Of a stretch of DNA of 64,000 nucleotides, positions 32,940 through 42,290 are shown piece after piece. The stretch is from positions 310,001 to 374,000 of the forward strand of contig NZ_CP078091.1 of the NCBI RefSeq assembly GCF_025917005.1, in the 5' to 3' direction. Below the pieces are notes generated by a model. That model searched no databases and was not told the DNA's origin. It saw nothing but the letters and a program-made list of their open reading frames with translations. The translations under genes and the position numbers were made by a program. Every line of letters starts with the position of its first letter. The stretch's first letter is position 1. The DNA is from Porphyrobacter sp. ULC335. GTDB lineage: Bacteria > Pseudomonadota > Alphaproteobacteria > Sphingomonadales > Sphingomonadaceae.

Positions 32940-34250
32940 CTAGCCGCCCCGCATCTTCTCCAGATACCCGCTCGGCCCCATCTGCGCCGCGGTCCAGACG
33001 AAGATCGCGAGGCTGGCGATCCCTGCGGCAAGGCACACGCCGAACACCGCCACTGCCAGCGCGCTGTCGCCCTGTGTCGGGCCGAGCTGGTCGCTCACCG
33101 CACCGATCACCCCGAGGCCGAGCGTCTGGCCGATCAGGTTGTTGAAGAACAGCGCGATCGCCACCGCAAAGCCACGGCTCGCCGGTTCGACCGCCGCCTG
33201 AATTCCCGACAGGATGCCCGCCTGGCTGGCGACATAAATCGCATAGGCGAGGCCGAACCAGCCGAGGAAGGCGAAGAACCCGCTTGATGTCAGACTGAGT
33301 GCCAGCGGTGCCACGCAGCCTAGGCTCACCATACCCGGCAACCACGCCCGCCAGCGTTCGTCACGCAGCGTCAGCCAATGGGTAAGATAGCCGCCAAGGA
33401 TCGGCCCCGGTATTCCGCCCAGAAAGAAGGTGAAGCCGAGATACAGCCCGACATCGCCGGTCGAGATCGGGAACTGGCGCAGCATCACCGCCGCCATCCA
33501 GAAGGCGAGGCCATAACCGATCATGATCTGCACCGCCCAGCCCAGCGCCAGACCCATGAACACGCGGTTGGTCAGCAGGCTGCGGATCGTCTGCCCCAAT
33601 GGCAGCTGCGCCATGTCGGTCCCCGCAGGCGCATAGCGCCCGCGCACAGGCTCTCGCACGGTGAGATAGATCACTCCGCCCAACAGCAGCCCCGGCAGGC
33701 CCATCAGCACAAACGCCCAGCGCCAGTTGAACATTTCGGCCAGCTGTCCGCCGATGATCAGCCCGCCCGCTGTCCCCATGCTCGCCCCGATGGTGAGATA
33801 GCCCATCGCCTTGGCGAGTTCGGCGCGGGAGAAGTAATCGGCAACGACGCTTTGGGACGAGGGGCCGGAACAGCCTTCGCCCACGCCAACGCCGGTGCGG
33901 GCGAGGAACAGCGTCCAGAACCCCGTCGCCAACCCGCAGGCGGCGGTCATCAGGCTCCAGAAGGCGATTGCGCTGGCCACGATATTCTTGCGGGTCGACC
34001 GGTCGGCGAGCCGCGCCGCGGGGAAGCCCGCGAGCACATAGACAAGGCTGAACGCCAGCCCGCCCAGCAAGCCAAGCTCGAAGTCCGAAAGCTGGAACTC
34101 GGCCTTGATGTCCTGCACCAGAATGCCGAACACCAGCCGGTCAGCGACGCTGAACGCGCTCGTCAGCGTCAGCAGTCCAAGCACGTACCAGCGGTATGCG
34201 CCCGGCTTGTCGGTTACGCCGTCAGTGGTGCGGTCTGGCGTAGAGGCCAT
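32940..34250 (-). CDS. MFS transporter (spinster-like family)
   Basis: 436 residues with 12 predicted helices. The motif between helices 2 and 3 is GFPAARLADRSTRKN, followed by ARTGVGVGEGCSGPSSQS, typical of spinster-type MFS proteins. Such carriers are often found next to sphingomonad oxygenase genes and may import the substrate or export products. The start overlaps the end of the SDR gene by 29 bases on the same strand. Confidence 0.9.
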   Translation of the reverse strand: MASTPDRTTDGVTDKPGAYRWYVLGLLTLTSAFSVADRLVFGILVQDIKAEFQLSDFELGLLGGLAFSLVYVLAGFPAARLADRSTRKNIVASAIAFWSLMTAACGLATGFWTLFLARTGVGVGEGCSGPSSQSVVADYFSRAELAKAMGYLTIGASMGTAGGLIIGGQLAEMFNWRWAFVLMGLPGLLLGGVIYLTVREPVRGRYAPAGTDMAQLPLGQTIRSLLTNRVFMGLALGWAVQIMIGYGLAFWMAAVMLRQFPISTGDVGLYLGFTFFLGGIPGPILGGYLTHWLTLRDERWRAWLPGMVSLGCVAPLALSLTSSGFFAFLGWFGLAYAIYVASQAGILSGIQAAVEPASRGFAVAIALFFNNLIGQTLGLGVIGAVSDQLGPTQGDSALAVAVFGVCLAAGIASLAIFVWTAAQMGPSGYLEKMRGG

Positions 34251-35001
34251 TGTCCACCGGGATCGTCAGGCCATTGAGAAACCGCGCTTCGTCCGAGGCG
34301 AGGAACAGCACGCAGCCCGCCACATCCTTGGGGTGGCCGAGCGCATCGGACGCCAGCGGGCCTTCGGGAATGTCCATCGGCGTGGTGCCGCCGCGTCCGG
34401 AAATGCCCATCACCATCGGTGTCTCGATCCCGCCAGGTGCGAGCGCGTTGACGCGGACCCCGTAACCCTTGTCCTGGAAATCGACGGCAAGGCTGCGGGT
34501 CATCCCCGCAATCGCCGCCTTCGACGCGGCATAGGCCGGGATGTTGCCATAGCCCATCAGCGCCGCGGTCGAGGCCATGTTGATGATCGACGATCCGCCC
34601 CCGCCGACCACTTTGTCGCGGTTCTTCATCAGCGGCAGCGCGTGCTTGCAGCCGAAGAAGGTGCCCATCACGTGGATATCCAGATGCAGGCGGAAATGTG
34701 CGGTGGAGCAATCCTCGATGCTCTCGAAGATGACGTTGCCGGCATTGTTGACGAGAATATCGAGCCCGCCGTGGCGTTCCTTCACGGCGCGGATCACCTC
34801 GGCCCACTGGTCCTCGTTGGTCACATCGAGCGCCATGGCATCGCCGCCGATGCTGGCTGCGACATGGTGAGCGAGTTCGGCATCGCGGTCGGTGACGATC
34901 ACTGTGGCCCCTTCGCGTGCCAGCACCTCGCAATCGGCCTTGCCCAGCCCCATTGCCCCGCCTGTCACGAGCGCAACCTTGCCCGCTACCCGTCCTGCCA
35001 T
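34222..35001 (-). CDS. Short-chain dehydrogenase/reductase (SDR)
   Basis: 259-residue classical SDR starting MAGRVAGKVALVTGG. The cofactor motif is TGGAMGLG, then NNAG and catalytic S in NMASTAALMG with YAASK. VTDRD after strand 2 suggests NAD preference. I chose 35001 because GGGAGAGAGCAGC precedes it; an ATG 15 bases upstream lacks a site. Divergent from the Rieske oxygenase gene at 35148, with a 146-base shared promoter region. Overlaps the MFS gene. Confidence 0.9.
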   Translation of the reverse strand: MAGRVAGKVALVTGGAMGLGKADCEVLAREGATVIVTDRDAELAHHVAASIGGDAMALDVTNEDQWAEVIRAVKERHGGLDILVNNAGNVIFESIEDCSTAHFRLHLDIHVMGTFFGCKHALPLMKNRDKVVGGGGSSIINMASTAALMGYGNIPAYAASKAAIAGMTRSLAVDFQDKGYGVRVNALAPGGIETPMVMGISGRGGTTPMDIPEGPLASDALGHPKDVAGCVLFLASDEARFLNGLTIPVDNGLYARPHH

Positions 35002-35147
35002 GCTGCTCTCTCCCAAAAGCCCTCGTGATTATGGGGCGTGTTTATCGGGGCCAGCCTATCGGAGGGGCCAAGGCAAGCCACTGTCGAAAGCGCGAGGACG
35101 CTACGGAACACAGCCAATGTATTCTCGCGCCCCGAGGGAGAGGCGAG

Positions 35148-36461
35148 ATGATGGAGCCAAGCGAGGTCGAGCGGCTCAAGGCGCTGATGGAGTGGGAAGG
35201 TAAGCGCACCGCGCCGCCTGAAGGCTTCCCGCGCCTGCCTGACATGCCCGCCGGGCGCTACACCTCGGCGGAATACTTCGCGCTGGAACAGAGCCATGTG
35301 TTCCGCAAGTCGTGGCTGTTCGCAGGACACCTCGACGAAATTCCCGAGCCCGGCTGCTACATGCGCTGGCACAATGCTGGCGATCCGATCGTGATCGTGC
35401 ACGGCATGGACGGCGTGGTGCGCGCCTTCCACAACACCTGCCGCCACCGCGGCGCGCCGGTCGTCACCGAGGATCGCGGCAAGTCGTCACGCCTGATGTG
35501 CGGCTACCACAACTGGACCTACAAGACTGACGGGAGCCTGGTGGGCGTGCCCGAGCGGCGCGACTTTCCGGCCGATTTCGACATGAGCTGCCGGGGCCTG
35601 CTTCCCGTCAGGTGCGAGTTGTTCGGCAAGATCATCTATGTCAACTTCGACATGGAGGCGATGCCGCTGATCGACTGGCTCGGCCCGCTGGCGCGCGAGT
35701 GGGAGGAGTTCGCTTTCGACCGCATCAGGCTCGCCGCGCGGCACTCCTTCGATCTCCAGTGCAACTGGAAGGTCGCGATGGAGGCCAACATGGAGGTCTA
35801 CCATGTGCCCTTCATCCACCCCAACACGGTCGCCCCGCTGGTCGATCCGGCGCGCAATCTCAACACCATGTACCCGAATGGCCACGCGCGGATGCTCGCC
35901 CCGCCGCCGCGCACGACCGACCGCGAGCATGTGCGCGCCATCGATAGCCCGGCTGGCTGGCAGCAGATCGAGACGGTGGGCGAGCTCGGCAGGACTTGCA
36001 CGCAGAGCTACACGCTGTTCCCCAACTGGGTCTCGCCGCTCAGCAACTACTTCGTCCCGCCGCTGGTGTTCTGGCCGACATCGCTCGGAACCACACGGCT
36101 CGAACTGGTGACAATGGCGCTCGACTGGGGCGATGCGCCCGCGCCCGACCTTTGGACGGTGCCAGACGCCAGCCAGCCGAACGGGCGGCAGATGAGCCCG
36201 ATCATCCTTGAAGACACCCAGTTCGGCGAGGCGATCCAGCAGTCGATGCAGGGATCGGCCTTCCGGTCGGTGCCGCTGTCCTATCAGGAGGCGCGGATCT
36301 ATTCGTTCCACCAGAGCCTCGACCGGATGATCGGGCTGGACAATGTGCCGGCCGATCTCAGGGTCGAACAGGTGATCGGGCCGGAGTGGGTGTGGCCCAA
36401 TGATCCGCGTGACAGCCAGATGCAGCGCGAGGCAGCGCAGGCGCGCGAGGCAGCCGAATGA
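35148..36461 (+). CDS. Rieske non-heme iron oxygenase, alpha subunit (no. 1)
   Basis: 437-residue ring-hydroxylating-type oxygenase. The N-terminal Rieske [2Fe-2S] ligands are C98-x-H100 (CRHRG) and C118-x2-H121 (CGYH). The mononuclear iron site in the C-terminal domain has H219 and H224 in NMEVYHVPFIHP; the usual Asp-Asn bridge position is a Glu-Ala-Asn stretch (AMEANMEVYH). Start at the first of two ATGs behind GGGAGAGGCGAG; the open frame extends upstream without a credible start. No beta subunit, ferredoxin or reductase gene is adjacent. Confidence 0.92.
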   Translation: MMEPSEVERLKALMEWEGKRTAPPEGFPRLPDMPAGRYTSAEYFALEQSHVFRKSWLFAGHLDEIPEPGCYMRWHNAGDPIVIVHGMDGVVRAFHNTCRHRGAPVVTEDRGKSSRLMCGYHNWTYKTDGSLVGVPERRDFPADFDMSCRGLLPVRCELFGKIIYVNFDMEAMPLIDWLGPLAREWEEFAFDRIRLAARHSFDLQCNWKVAMEANMEVYHVPFIHPNTVAPLVDPARNLNTMYPNGHARMLAPPPRTTDREHVRAIDSPAGWQQIETVGELGRTCTQSYTLFPNWVSPLSNYFVPPLVFWPTSLGTTRLELVTMALDWGDAPAPDLWTVPDASQPNGRQMSPIILEDTQFGEAIQQSMQGSAFRSVPLSYQEARIYSFHQSLDRMIGLDNVPADLRVEQVIGPEWVWPNDPRDSQMQREAAQAREAAE

Positions 36462-36673
36462 CGCTACGGAATCAGCATTTCGGGGAGCGCTGTGGCGTTT
36501 TTGTCGCAGTTTGGCGGGCTCACTATCGCTTTTGCTGATGGTGCGCTTTGCGCAGGCCCATACACCTGCAAGCCTACCTGAAGGCATTGGCCGCAAGGCG
36601 TGAGGAGACACGCTGAGGGTTGGGGAAGAACAGGGTACGCGGGAGAGCCGCGGCCCGATGGGGAGAGAGAGCC

Positions 36674-39211
36674 ATGACTACACTTCGTGCCCGAGTTGCA
36701 TCTGGCGCATACGCTGGCGGGCTGCGGCGCGCCTTGCTGTGCGGCGCCGCACTGAGCGGCATTGCCGCTATCCCGAGCGCCGCTTTCGCACAGGACGCGG
36801 CAGCCGAAGCGGACGAGGTTGACGACACCCAGGTGATCGTCGTGCAGGCCCGCCGCCAGAATGAAACCCTTCAGGAAGTGCCGGTCACGGTCACCGCGAT
36901 CGGCGGCGAGACCCTTCAGCGGTACAGCATCGACCAGGTGGCCGATTTCACCAGCCGCGTGCCGACCCTCAACGTGCAGGTCGGCGGTTCGGGTTCGGGC
37001 GGCCAGCTTTCGCTTCGCGGTGTCGGCTCGTCGAACATCTCGGCAGCCTTCGATTCCGCCGTGGCCTTCGAATATGACGGTGTCGTCGTCTCGACCATGC
37101 GCATGGTGCAGGCCGGCTTCTTCGATGTCGAGCAGGTCGACGTGCTGCGCGGCCCGCAATCGCTGTTCTTCGGCAAGTCGGCAACCGCCGGCGTGCTCTC
37201 GCTGCGGTCGGCCAACCCCACCTCCACCTGGGAAGTCGGGATGCGGGGCAGCTACGAATTCGAAGAGAAGGGCTACCTCCTCAGCGGCTACATTTCCGGT
37301 CCGATCAGCGACACGCTGGGCATCCGCCTTGCCGCGCAGTTCAACGACATCGACGAATTCCAGCTGCTTCAGCCGGGCACCCCGGCGGTCAATCAGGAAC
37401 GCGGGCTGACCGATTTCATCGGCCGCCTGACCCTCGACTGGAACCCGTCCGACCGGTTCCGCGCCAACCTCAAGTTCCAGTACACCAAGAACGAGAACGA
37501 CGGCGCCATCGGCACGGCTGAAATCAACTGCGGCGCCAATGGCCGGGCGGACTCGATCTTCCTGCTTCAGGGCGGTTTGCAGATCCCAGCGGGTTACGAT
37601 TGCAACACCAGCGACCAGCGCTACTTCCTGATGGATGCCGCGCCGCAGCTGGCACCGGGCGTGCCGGGCAATTCGCCCGCCGCGGGCCGCAATGGCGTGC
37701 CCTTCGGCGAGACCGAAATCTGGTTCAGCCGTCTGCAGTTCGAACTCGACCTGTCAGACTCGCTGTCCCTGACCTCGGTTTCGGGCATCCTCAACATGGA
37801 TGCGATCGACTTCGACTGCTATTCCTACGGCGGTCGCTTCCCCGGCCCGAACGGCACCTTCATCCCCGGCGGTGCGGGCTGTTCGGACCCGATCAACAAG
37901 CTGGAACAGTACAGCCAGGAACTGCGCCTTGCTTCGGACTTCGACGGGCCGATCAACTTCATGCTCGGCGCGTTCTACGAAGACCGCACCTTCACCTTCG
38001 ACACCGCGCAGCAGGGGGTGAACATCTCCTTCGCCGGTGCCGATCCGACCTTGCGGATTTCGCCCAGATCGCCCCGCAATCCGGGTGGAACCGCCGTGGG
38101 CACCGGATTTACCTACGACTGGGACAAGACCCACCTCACCAAGACCGAGGCGCTTTCGTTCTTCGGCAGCGTGATGATCGATCTGACCGAAAAGCTGGAA
38201 CTGTCGGGCGGTCTCCGCTGGACTGATGAAAGCAAGATCCAGACGATCTCGGTGCCCTACGTCCACAACCTGCTCGCCTACGTTCCTGACGCGGCCAATC
38301 CCGGCACGTTCTTGCCGAGCCCCGCGTTCCTGCAGAGCGGGTTCTTCTCGGGCCCGATCGAGTTCAACGACGACAACTTCTCGCCCGAAGCGACCCTGCG
38401 GTACAAGGCGACCGACGACATCAACGTCTTCGCTTCGTTCAAGACCGGCTTCAAGTCGGGCGGGATCGACAACTCGGCACTGCCTTCCAACAGCCTCAGC
38501 GCGGCTGCGGCGAGCGGCAACTTCAGCTCGCTGATCTTCCAGTCGGAAGAGGCGATCGGCGGTGAAATCGGGATCAAGTCGCAGTGGGCTGATCGCACCT
38601 TCACTCTGAACGCGACCGCCTACCAGTATGTGTTCAAGGATCTGCAAGTGCAGAACTTCAACGCCTCGACTGTGCAGTTCATCACCAGCAACGCTGGCGA
38701 GCTGACCACCAAGGGCGTCGATCTTGAAGCCAACTGGCGCACTCCGGTGGACGGCCTGCGCCTGAGCGCCAACCTGTCCTACCTCGATGCCCAATACACC
38801 GCGCCCTTCCTGCAGCCCGGCGGTGCGGGCGGCACCGTCGACCTCAATGGTCGCCGCGGCAGCCAGGCCCCCGAATGGGCAGGCAACATCGCCGTCGACT
38901 GGACCGTTCCGCTCAGCGACAGCCTCGAATTGTTCCTGTCGGGCAACGCGGCCTACAATGATGGCTACATCACCGACGAAGCTGCACTGAACGACTATGT
39001 CCAGCCGAGCTTCTGGACGCTGGATACCAACATCGCCATCGGTCACCCGGATGGTAACTGGAAGCTGTCGCTGATCGCGCAGAACCTCACCGACGAGATC
39101 TTCACCATCACCACCGGCGGGCGTCCGTTCCTGCCCCCGGGTGGCGACGATTTCGTGATGACCCAGAACCGCGGGCGTCAGGTGTTTGCGGAAGTCAGCT
39201 TCCGCTTCTGA
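36674..39211 (+). CDS. TonB-dependent outer-membrane receptor
   Basis: 845 residues. A signal peptide ends at AFAQDAAAE (about residue 37). The plug domain has a TonB-box-like DTQVIVVQARRQNETLQEVP followed by RGPQSLFFGKSATAGVL, and a 22-strand-type barrel ends in the terminal aromatic SFRF. It resembles the sphingomonad receptors found in catabolic clusters, so uptake of the hydrophobic pathway substrate is the best inference. Start chosen for the signal peptide and the GGGGAGAGAGAGCC site. A terminator follows at 39236. Confidence 0.94.
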   Translation: MTTLRARVASGAYAGGLRRALLCGAALSGIAAIPSAAFAQDAAAEADEVDDTQVIVVQARRQNETLQEVPVTVTAIGGETLQRYSIDQVADFTSRVPTLNVQVGGSGSGGQLSLRGVGSSNISAAFDSAVAFEYDGVVVSTMRMVQAGFFDVEQVDVLRGPQSLFFGKSATAGVLSLRSANPTSTWEVGMRGSYEFEEKGYLLSGYISGPISDTLGIRLAAQFNDIDEFQLLQPGTPAVNQERGLTDFIGRLTLDWNPSDRFRANLKFQYTKNENDGAIGTAEINCGANGRADSIFLLQGGLQIPAGYDCNTSDQRYFLMDAAPQLAPGVPGNSPAAGRNGVPFGETEIWFSRLQFELDLSDSLSLTSVSGILNMDAIDFDCYSYGGRFPGPNGTFIPGGAGCSDPINKLEQYSQELRLASDFDGPINFMLGAFYEDRTFTFDTAQQGVNISFAGADPTLRISPRSPRNPGGTAVGTGFTYDWDKTHLTKTEALSFFGSVMIDLTEKLELSGGLRWTDESKIQTISVPYVHNLLAYVPDAANPGTFLPSPAFLQSGFFSGPIEFNDDNFSPEATLRYKATDDINVFASFKTGFKSGGIDNSALPSNSLSAAAASGNFSSLIFQSEEAIGGEIGIKSQWADRTFTLNATAYQYVFKDLQVQNFNASTVQFITSNAGELTTKGVDLEANWRTPVDGLRLSANLSYLDAQYTAPFLQPGGAGGTVDLNGRRGSQAPEWAGNIAVDWTVPLSDSLELFLSGNAAYNDGYITDEAALNDYVQPSFWTLDTNIAIGHPDGNWKLSLIAQNLTDEIFTITTGGRPFLPPGGDDFVMTQNRGRQVFAEVSFRF

Positions 39212-39235
39212 TACGGCCAAGCGGGGGGAATGCGA

Positions 39236-39264
39236 GGGGCGGGCCAGCGATGGCCCGCCCCTTT
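39236..39264 (+). terminator. Rho-independent terminator behind the TonB receptor gene
   Basis: Perfect 10-bp stem GGGGCGGGCC (39236-39245) / GGCCCGCCCC (39252-39261) with the 6-base loop AGCGAT, followed by TTTG. It lies 24 bases behind the receptor stop. Confidence 0.88.
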
Positions 39265-39296
39265 GCTTTGGCCCTTATGCATTGGGGGCCTCTCTG

Positions 39297-39316
39297 CCAA
39301 AAGTGAGCATTGCCGC
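39297..39316 (+). promoter_or_regulatory. Candidate shared operator/promoter motif, copy 1
   Basis: CCAAAAGTGAGCATTGCCGC, 60 bases before the Rieske oxygenase ATG at 39376. It matches 57352-57371 at 18 of 20 positions. Function unknown; found by eye. Confidence 0.4.
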
Positions 39317-39375
39317 AATGGCCGCGAGGGGGGATGCTGCCGGCCAGGGATCGATGGGTCCGGGAGAGGAACACC

Positions 39376-40605
39376 ATGTCACGCGAAACTCTGGTCGCAA
39401 TGACCCGCAATCTGGTCGCCCACGGCGCTGCCGATACAATGGAATATGCCGACGACGTCGTGCGCGTTCCGGCCAGCGCCTATACCGACCAGGCCCTGTT
39501 CGAGCTGGAAAAGAAGCAGATCTTCCGCCGCCTGCCGCTGTTGGTCGCGCCCTCGTGCGAGCTTCCCAATCCCGGCGACTTCAAGGCAATGGACATCTGC
39601 GGCGTGCCGCTGCTGCTATCGCGTCAGAAGGACGGCAGCATGGGCGCCTTCCTAAACATGTGCACCCACCGCGGCAATCCGCTCGCGGCGGGCTGCGGCA
39701 ATGCCAGCCGCTTCACCTGCGGCTATCACGGCTGGACCTTCAAGGCGACCGGCGACCTGATCGGGGTGGCCGATGCGAAGGATTTCGGATCGATCGACAA
39801 GAGCCAGCATTGCCTGACCAAATTCCCGGTCTACGAAAATGCCGGGCTGATCTGGGTGACGCTCGACCCGCAGTCGAGGCTGTCGATCCCCGATTACCTG
39901 TGCGGCTATGACGATCTGCTCAAGGCGTTCGAGTTCGAAGGGTGGACCCTGTTTGCACAGCGCACGCTGCCGGGGCCGAACTGGAAGACGGCGTACGACG
40001 GCTATCTCGATTTCTACCACCTGCCGGTGCTCCACAAGGACACTTTTGGCGCGGACTTCTATAATCGGGCGAACTACTTTGCTTTCGGCCCGCACCAGCG
40101 CCTGTCCACCCCTTCGCAATTCGCGATCAAGGTGCAGGGCGATGATGACGGGCAGATGGACCTCGCCAAGATGAGCGATGACGAACTGCCGCAGGAAGTG
40201 CTGGTGCAGGGCGTGTGGACGATCTTCCCGCACATCTCGATCGCCAGCTTCTACGGCGGCGGGCAACGCGGGGCGATGATCAGCCAGCTATTCCCCGGCG
40301 CGGCGGTGGGCGAGAGCTACACGACCCAGTTCTACGTCATGGAAAACCAGCCCGAGACGCCGGAGCAGGTCCAGGCCGCGCACGACCAGTTCAACTTCCT
40401 GGAAATCGTGGTGCGCGACGAGGATTACGCCACGGGCAAGCGCCAGCAGCAGGCGCTGGCTTCGGGCTTGATGAAAGAGGTCTTGTTCGGCCGAAACGAA
40501 AAGGGCGGACAGGTCTTCCACGGCTGGGTGGAGCGACTGGTCGCGGCCAGCGACGATGATCTGGTCGACATCTTCGCAGCCGAGCACCGCCAGGCAGCTG
40601 AATAG
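39376..40605 (+). CDS. Rieske non-heme iron oxygenase, alpha subunit (no. 2)
   Basis: 409-residue oxygenase. The Rieske ligands are C96/H98 (CTHRG) and C115/H118 (CGYHGW), and the iron-site histidines are H215 and H220 in YLDFYHLPVLH, with Asp residues in the preceding YDGYLD. Clearly different in sequence from the two other oxygenases in the window, so a different hydroxylation step or substrate is expected. The start follows GGGAGAGGAACACC. Stand-alone transcription unit between two terminators. Confidence 0.92.
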   Translation: MSRETLVAMTRNLVAHGAADTMEYADDVVRVPASAYTDQALFELEKKQIFRRLPLLVAPSCELPNPGDFKAMDICGVPLLLSRQKDGSMGAFLNMCTHRGNPLAAGCGNASRFTCGYHGWTFKATGDLIGVADAKDFGSIDKSQHCLTKFPVYENAGLIWVTLDPQSRLSIPDYLCGYDDLLKAFEFEGWTLFAQRTLPGPNWKTAYDGYLDFYHLPVLHKDTFGADFYNRANYFAFGPHQRLSTPSQFAIKVQGDDDGQMDLAKMSDDELPQEVLVQGVWTIFPHISIASFYGGGQRGAMISQLFPGAAVGESYTTQFYVMENQPETPEQVQAAHDQFNFLEIVVRDEDYATGKRQQQALASGLMKEVLFGRNEKGGQVFHGWVERLVAASDDDLVDIFAAEHRQAAE

Positions 40606-40610
40606 GCTGG

Positions 40611-40630
40611 GAAGGCGCCTCCGCGCCTTC
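40611..40630 (+). terminator. Hairpin terminator behind Rieske oxygenase no. 2
   Basis: GAAGGCGC (40611-40618), loop CTCC, GCGCCTTC (40623-40630): a perfect 8-bp stem starting 6 bases behind the stop codon, followed by CTCCTCG rather than a U-tract. Confidence 0.6.
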
Positions 40631-40728
40631 CTCCTCGCTAGACGCGCAGCAAAGCTGCGCCCGCTGCGGTCGGCCGGTCGGCCTTGCGGTCGCTTATACG
40701 ACCGGGCAGCGTCTTTCAGCGATGGGCC

Positions 40729-41193
40729 TCAAAACGCGAAGGGCCGGGCCGGAACGCTCGGCCCTTTTGATGTCGGGTTGTCGTTGAGCGCCAGTTCGAC
40801 CAGCGCGGTGTCGAAGAATTCGTGCAGCTCCACGATCAGGCCGTCCCGGATCGTCATGATCTGGCAGTAGGTCTGGAGATATTCGTGGCCGTTGGTGGCC
40901 ATCCCGCCGCCACGCATCAGCCCGACAACGCGATCCTCGTCCGCGCACATGATCCGCCATTCGCGCGAGAAGCGGATGGTTTCGGCCACCAGCTTGCCGA
41001 TCACGCCGTCCGCCACGATCGGGCCGAAGCACACCGCTTTGCCTTCCCACCGGCCCGAGACCGGGGTGGTGCCGACCAGATTGAAGATGATATCGTCCGA
41101 ATGCAGGGCGGCGAGCGCATCGAAATCGCCCGCCGCCAGTGCCTCGTAGAACCGCGTGGCGACCGCGATATTGGCCGCACGAAGCTCGCTCAT
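40729..41193 (-). CDS. NTF2-like / SnoaL-fold protein
   Basis: 154 residues with the cone-shaped NTF2-fold signature: an N-terminal helix followed by FYEALAAGDFDALAALHSDDIIFNLVG, then sheet segments with ATNGHEYLQTYCQIMTIRDG. Members are isomerases, cyclases, dehydratases or small ligand-binding partners of oxygenases. The start at 41193 is an ATG 4 bases behind the NmrA gene stop; I prefer it to the longer open frame, which runs into that gene. Co-transcribed with the NmrA gene. Confidence 0.82.
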   Translation of the reverse strand: MSELRAANIAVATRFYEALAAGDFDALAALHSDDIIFNLVGTTPVSGRWEGKAVCFGPIVADGVIGKLVAETIRFSREWRIMCADEDRVVGLMRGGGMATNGHEYLQTYCQIMTIRDGLIVELHEFFDTALVELALNDNPTSKGPSVPARPFAF

Positions 41194-41197
41194 GGTC

Positions 41198-42145
41198 TTA
41201 CCCGAATGCCGGGCGATAATTGCTTTCGCCCCATTCCTGCTTCTTGGTCCATTCGCCCATCGTCTCAAGCTTGCCGTCAAGCTCGGGGAAGCGTTCGTAG
41301 ACGTGGTCCATGTCGACCGCGAAGGGCCGGGTGGGGGCGTTGTTGTTGTATTCGTAGAATGCTTCGATCCCCTTGGCGAACTCTTCGCGCGCCTCGGCGG
41401 GCATGCCGTCGCCGGCCGCTTCGACCAGATAGCGCCCGAATTCGGCCGGGGTGCAGGGATCGTACTTGATCTCCTTGCCCAGCGCTTCGGAAAGGCACTG
41501 CGTCACCTGCTTGCCGACCATCCGCTCCGGCCCGCCGATGTTCAGCCACGCGCCTTCCATGTCGGGACGTTCGAGACTGGCGAGCATGAACCGCGCGACG
41601 TCATCAAGGCTGATCCAGTTCGCCTCCAGCGCCGGGTTGTGCGGGTACACATAGCGCCCTTCATTGACGATGAAGGGCCGCGCCCAGTTGGTCAGCAGGT
41701 TGTCCATGAACAGCACGCTGCCGAACACCGTCCCCGGCGCGCCGCTGCGCCACAGGGCGTTGATCCCGGCCGTGTTGCCGGCATAGGTGAAGGCATCGCC
41801 GGGCTTGTCGGGAATCCAGCTCGAAGTGTTCCACACCACGCGCTTCACGTTCAGATGCGCGGCAACCTTGCCGACCTCACCGACCAGATAGGCGCGATCG
41901 GCGCGGGCTTGCAGCGGGTGGGTGTAGAAGATGTAGTCCGAGCCTTCGAGCGCGGCGGCGAAGGTGCTGGTATCGTACAGGTCCATCGGCCGCACTTCGA
42001 CCTTCTCGATCCCCTCTACCGGCGCGCCCTCCAGCGCATCGGGGCGGCGCGAGATCGCGCGCACATCATAGCCTGCAGCCAGCGCCTGACGTATCTGCGC
42101 AAGGCCTTGCCGCCCGCTCGCGCCGATCACTGTGATAAGTGCCAT
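41198..42145 (-). CDS. NmrA-family NAD(P)-binding protein
   Basis: 315-residue atypical SDR. The glycine-rich GASGRQGLAQIRQAL (residues 8-22) and the ISRRP after strand 2 suggest NADP(H). The middle shows ADRAYLVGEVGKVAAHLNVKRVVW, typical of NmrA/HSCARG/isoflavone-reductase-like proteins. It could be a reductase or a redox-sensing non-enzyme. The start follows GAGGGAGAGACACC. Divergent from the MDR gene at 42291 (145 bases between). Confidence 0.85.
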   Translation of the reverse strand: MALITVIGASGRQGLAQIRQALAAGYDVRAISRRPDALEGAPVEGIEKVEVRPMDLYDTSTFAAALEGSDYIFYTHPLQARADRAYLVGEVGKVAAHLNVKRVVWNTSSWIPDKPGDAFTYAGNTAGINALWRSGAPGTVFGSVLFMDNLLTNWARPFIVNEGRYVYPHNPALEANWISLDDVARFMLASLERPDMEGAWLNIGGPERMVGKQVTQCLSEALGKEIKYDPCTPAEFGRYLVEAAGDGMPAEAREEFAKGIEAFYEYNNNAPTRPFAVDMDHVYERFPELDGKLETMGEWTKKQEWGESNYRPAFG

Positions 42146-42210
42146 TGGTGTCTCTCCCTCTTCCTCTTGTGGCGGAAAGACTAGGAAGCCCCCACCCCCC
42201 GCGCACCGCG

Positions 42211-42218
42211 CCAAAGTG
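42211..42218 (+). promoter_or_regulatory. Candidate shared motif CCAAAGTG
   Basis: CCAAAGTG lies 73 bases before the MDR start, resembling the CCAAAAGTG core at 39297 and 57352. Weak by itself; reported because of its similar placement. Confidence 0.2.
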
Positions 42219-42290
42219 ATAGCGGCGGCCTTCGGGGCACTAGCGAAAAGGCGGGGTTGCCGTAGCGGCGCGAGGGACCAACAAGATGGC

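Noticed and set aside
36400..36603. Small ORF between Rieske no. 1 and the TonB receptor
   Set aside because: Mostly inside the Rieske 3' end in another frame; no ribosome site and no conserved feature.
40739..40768. AAGGGCCG...CGGCCCTT hairpin-like sequence
   Set aside because: It lies inside the coding end of the NTF2-like gene at 40729-41193, so it was not called a separate terminator.
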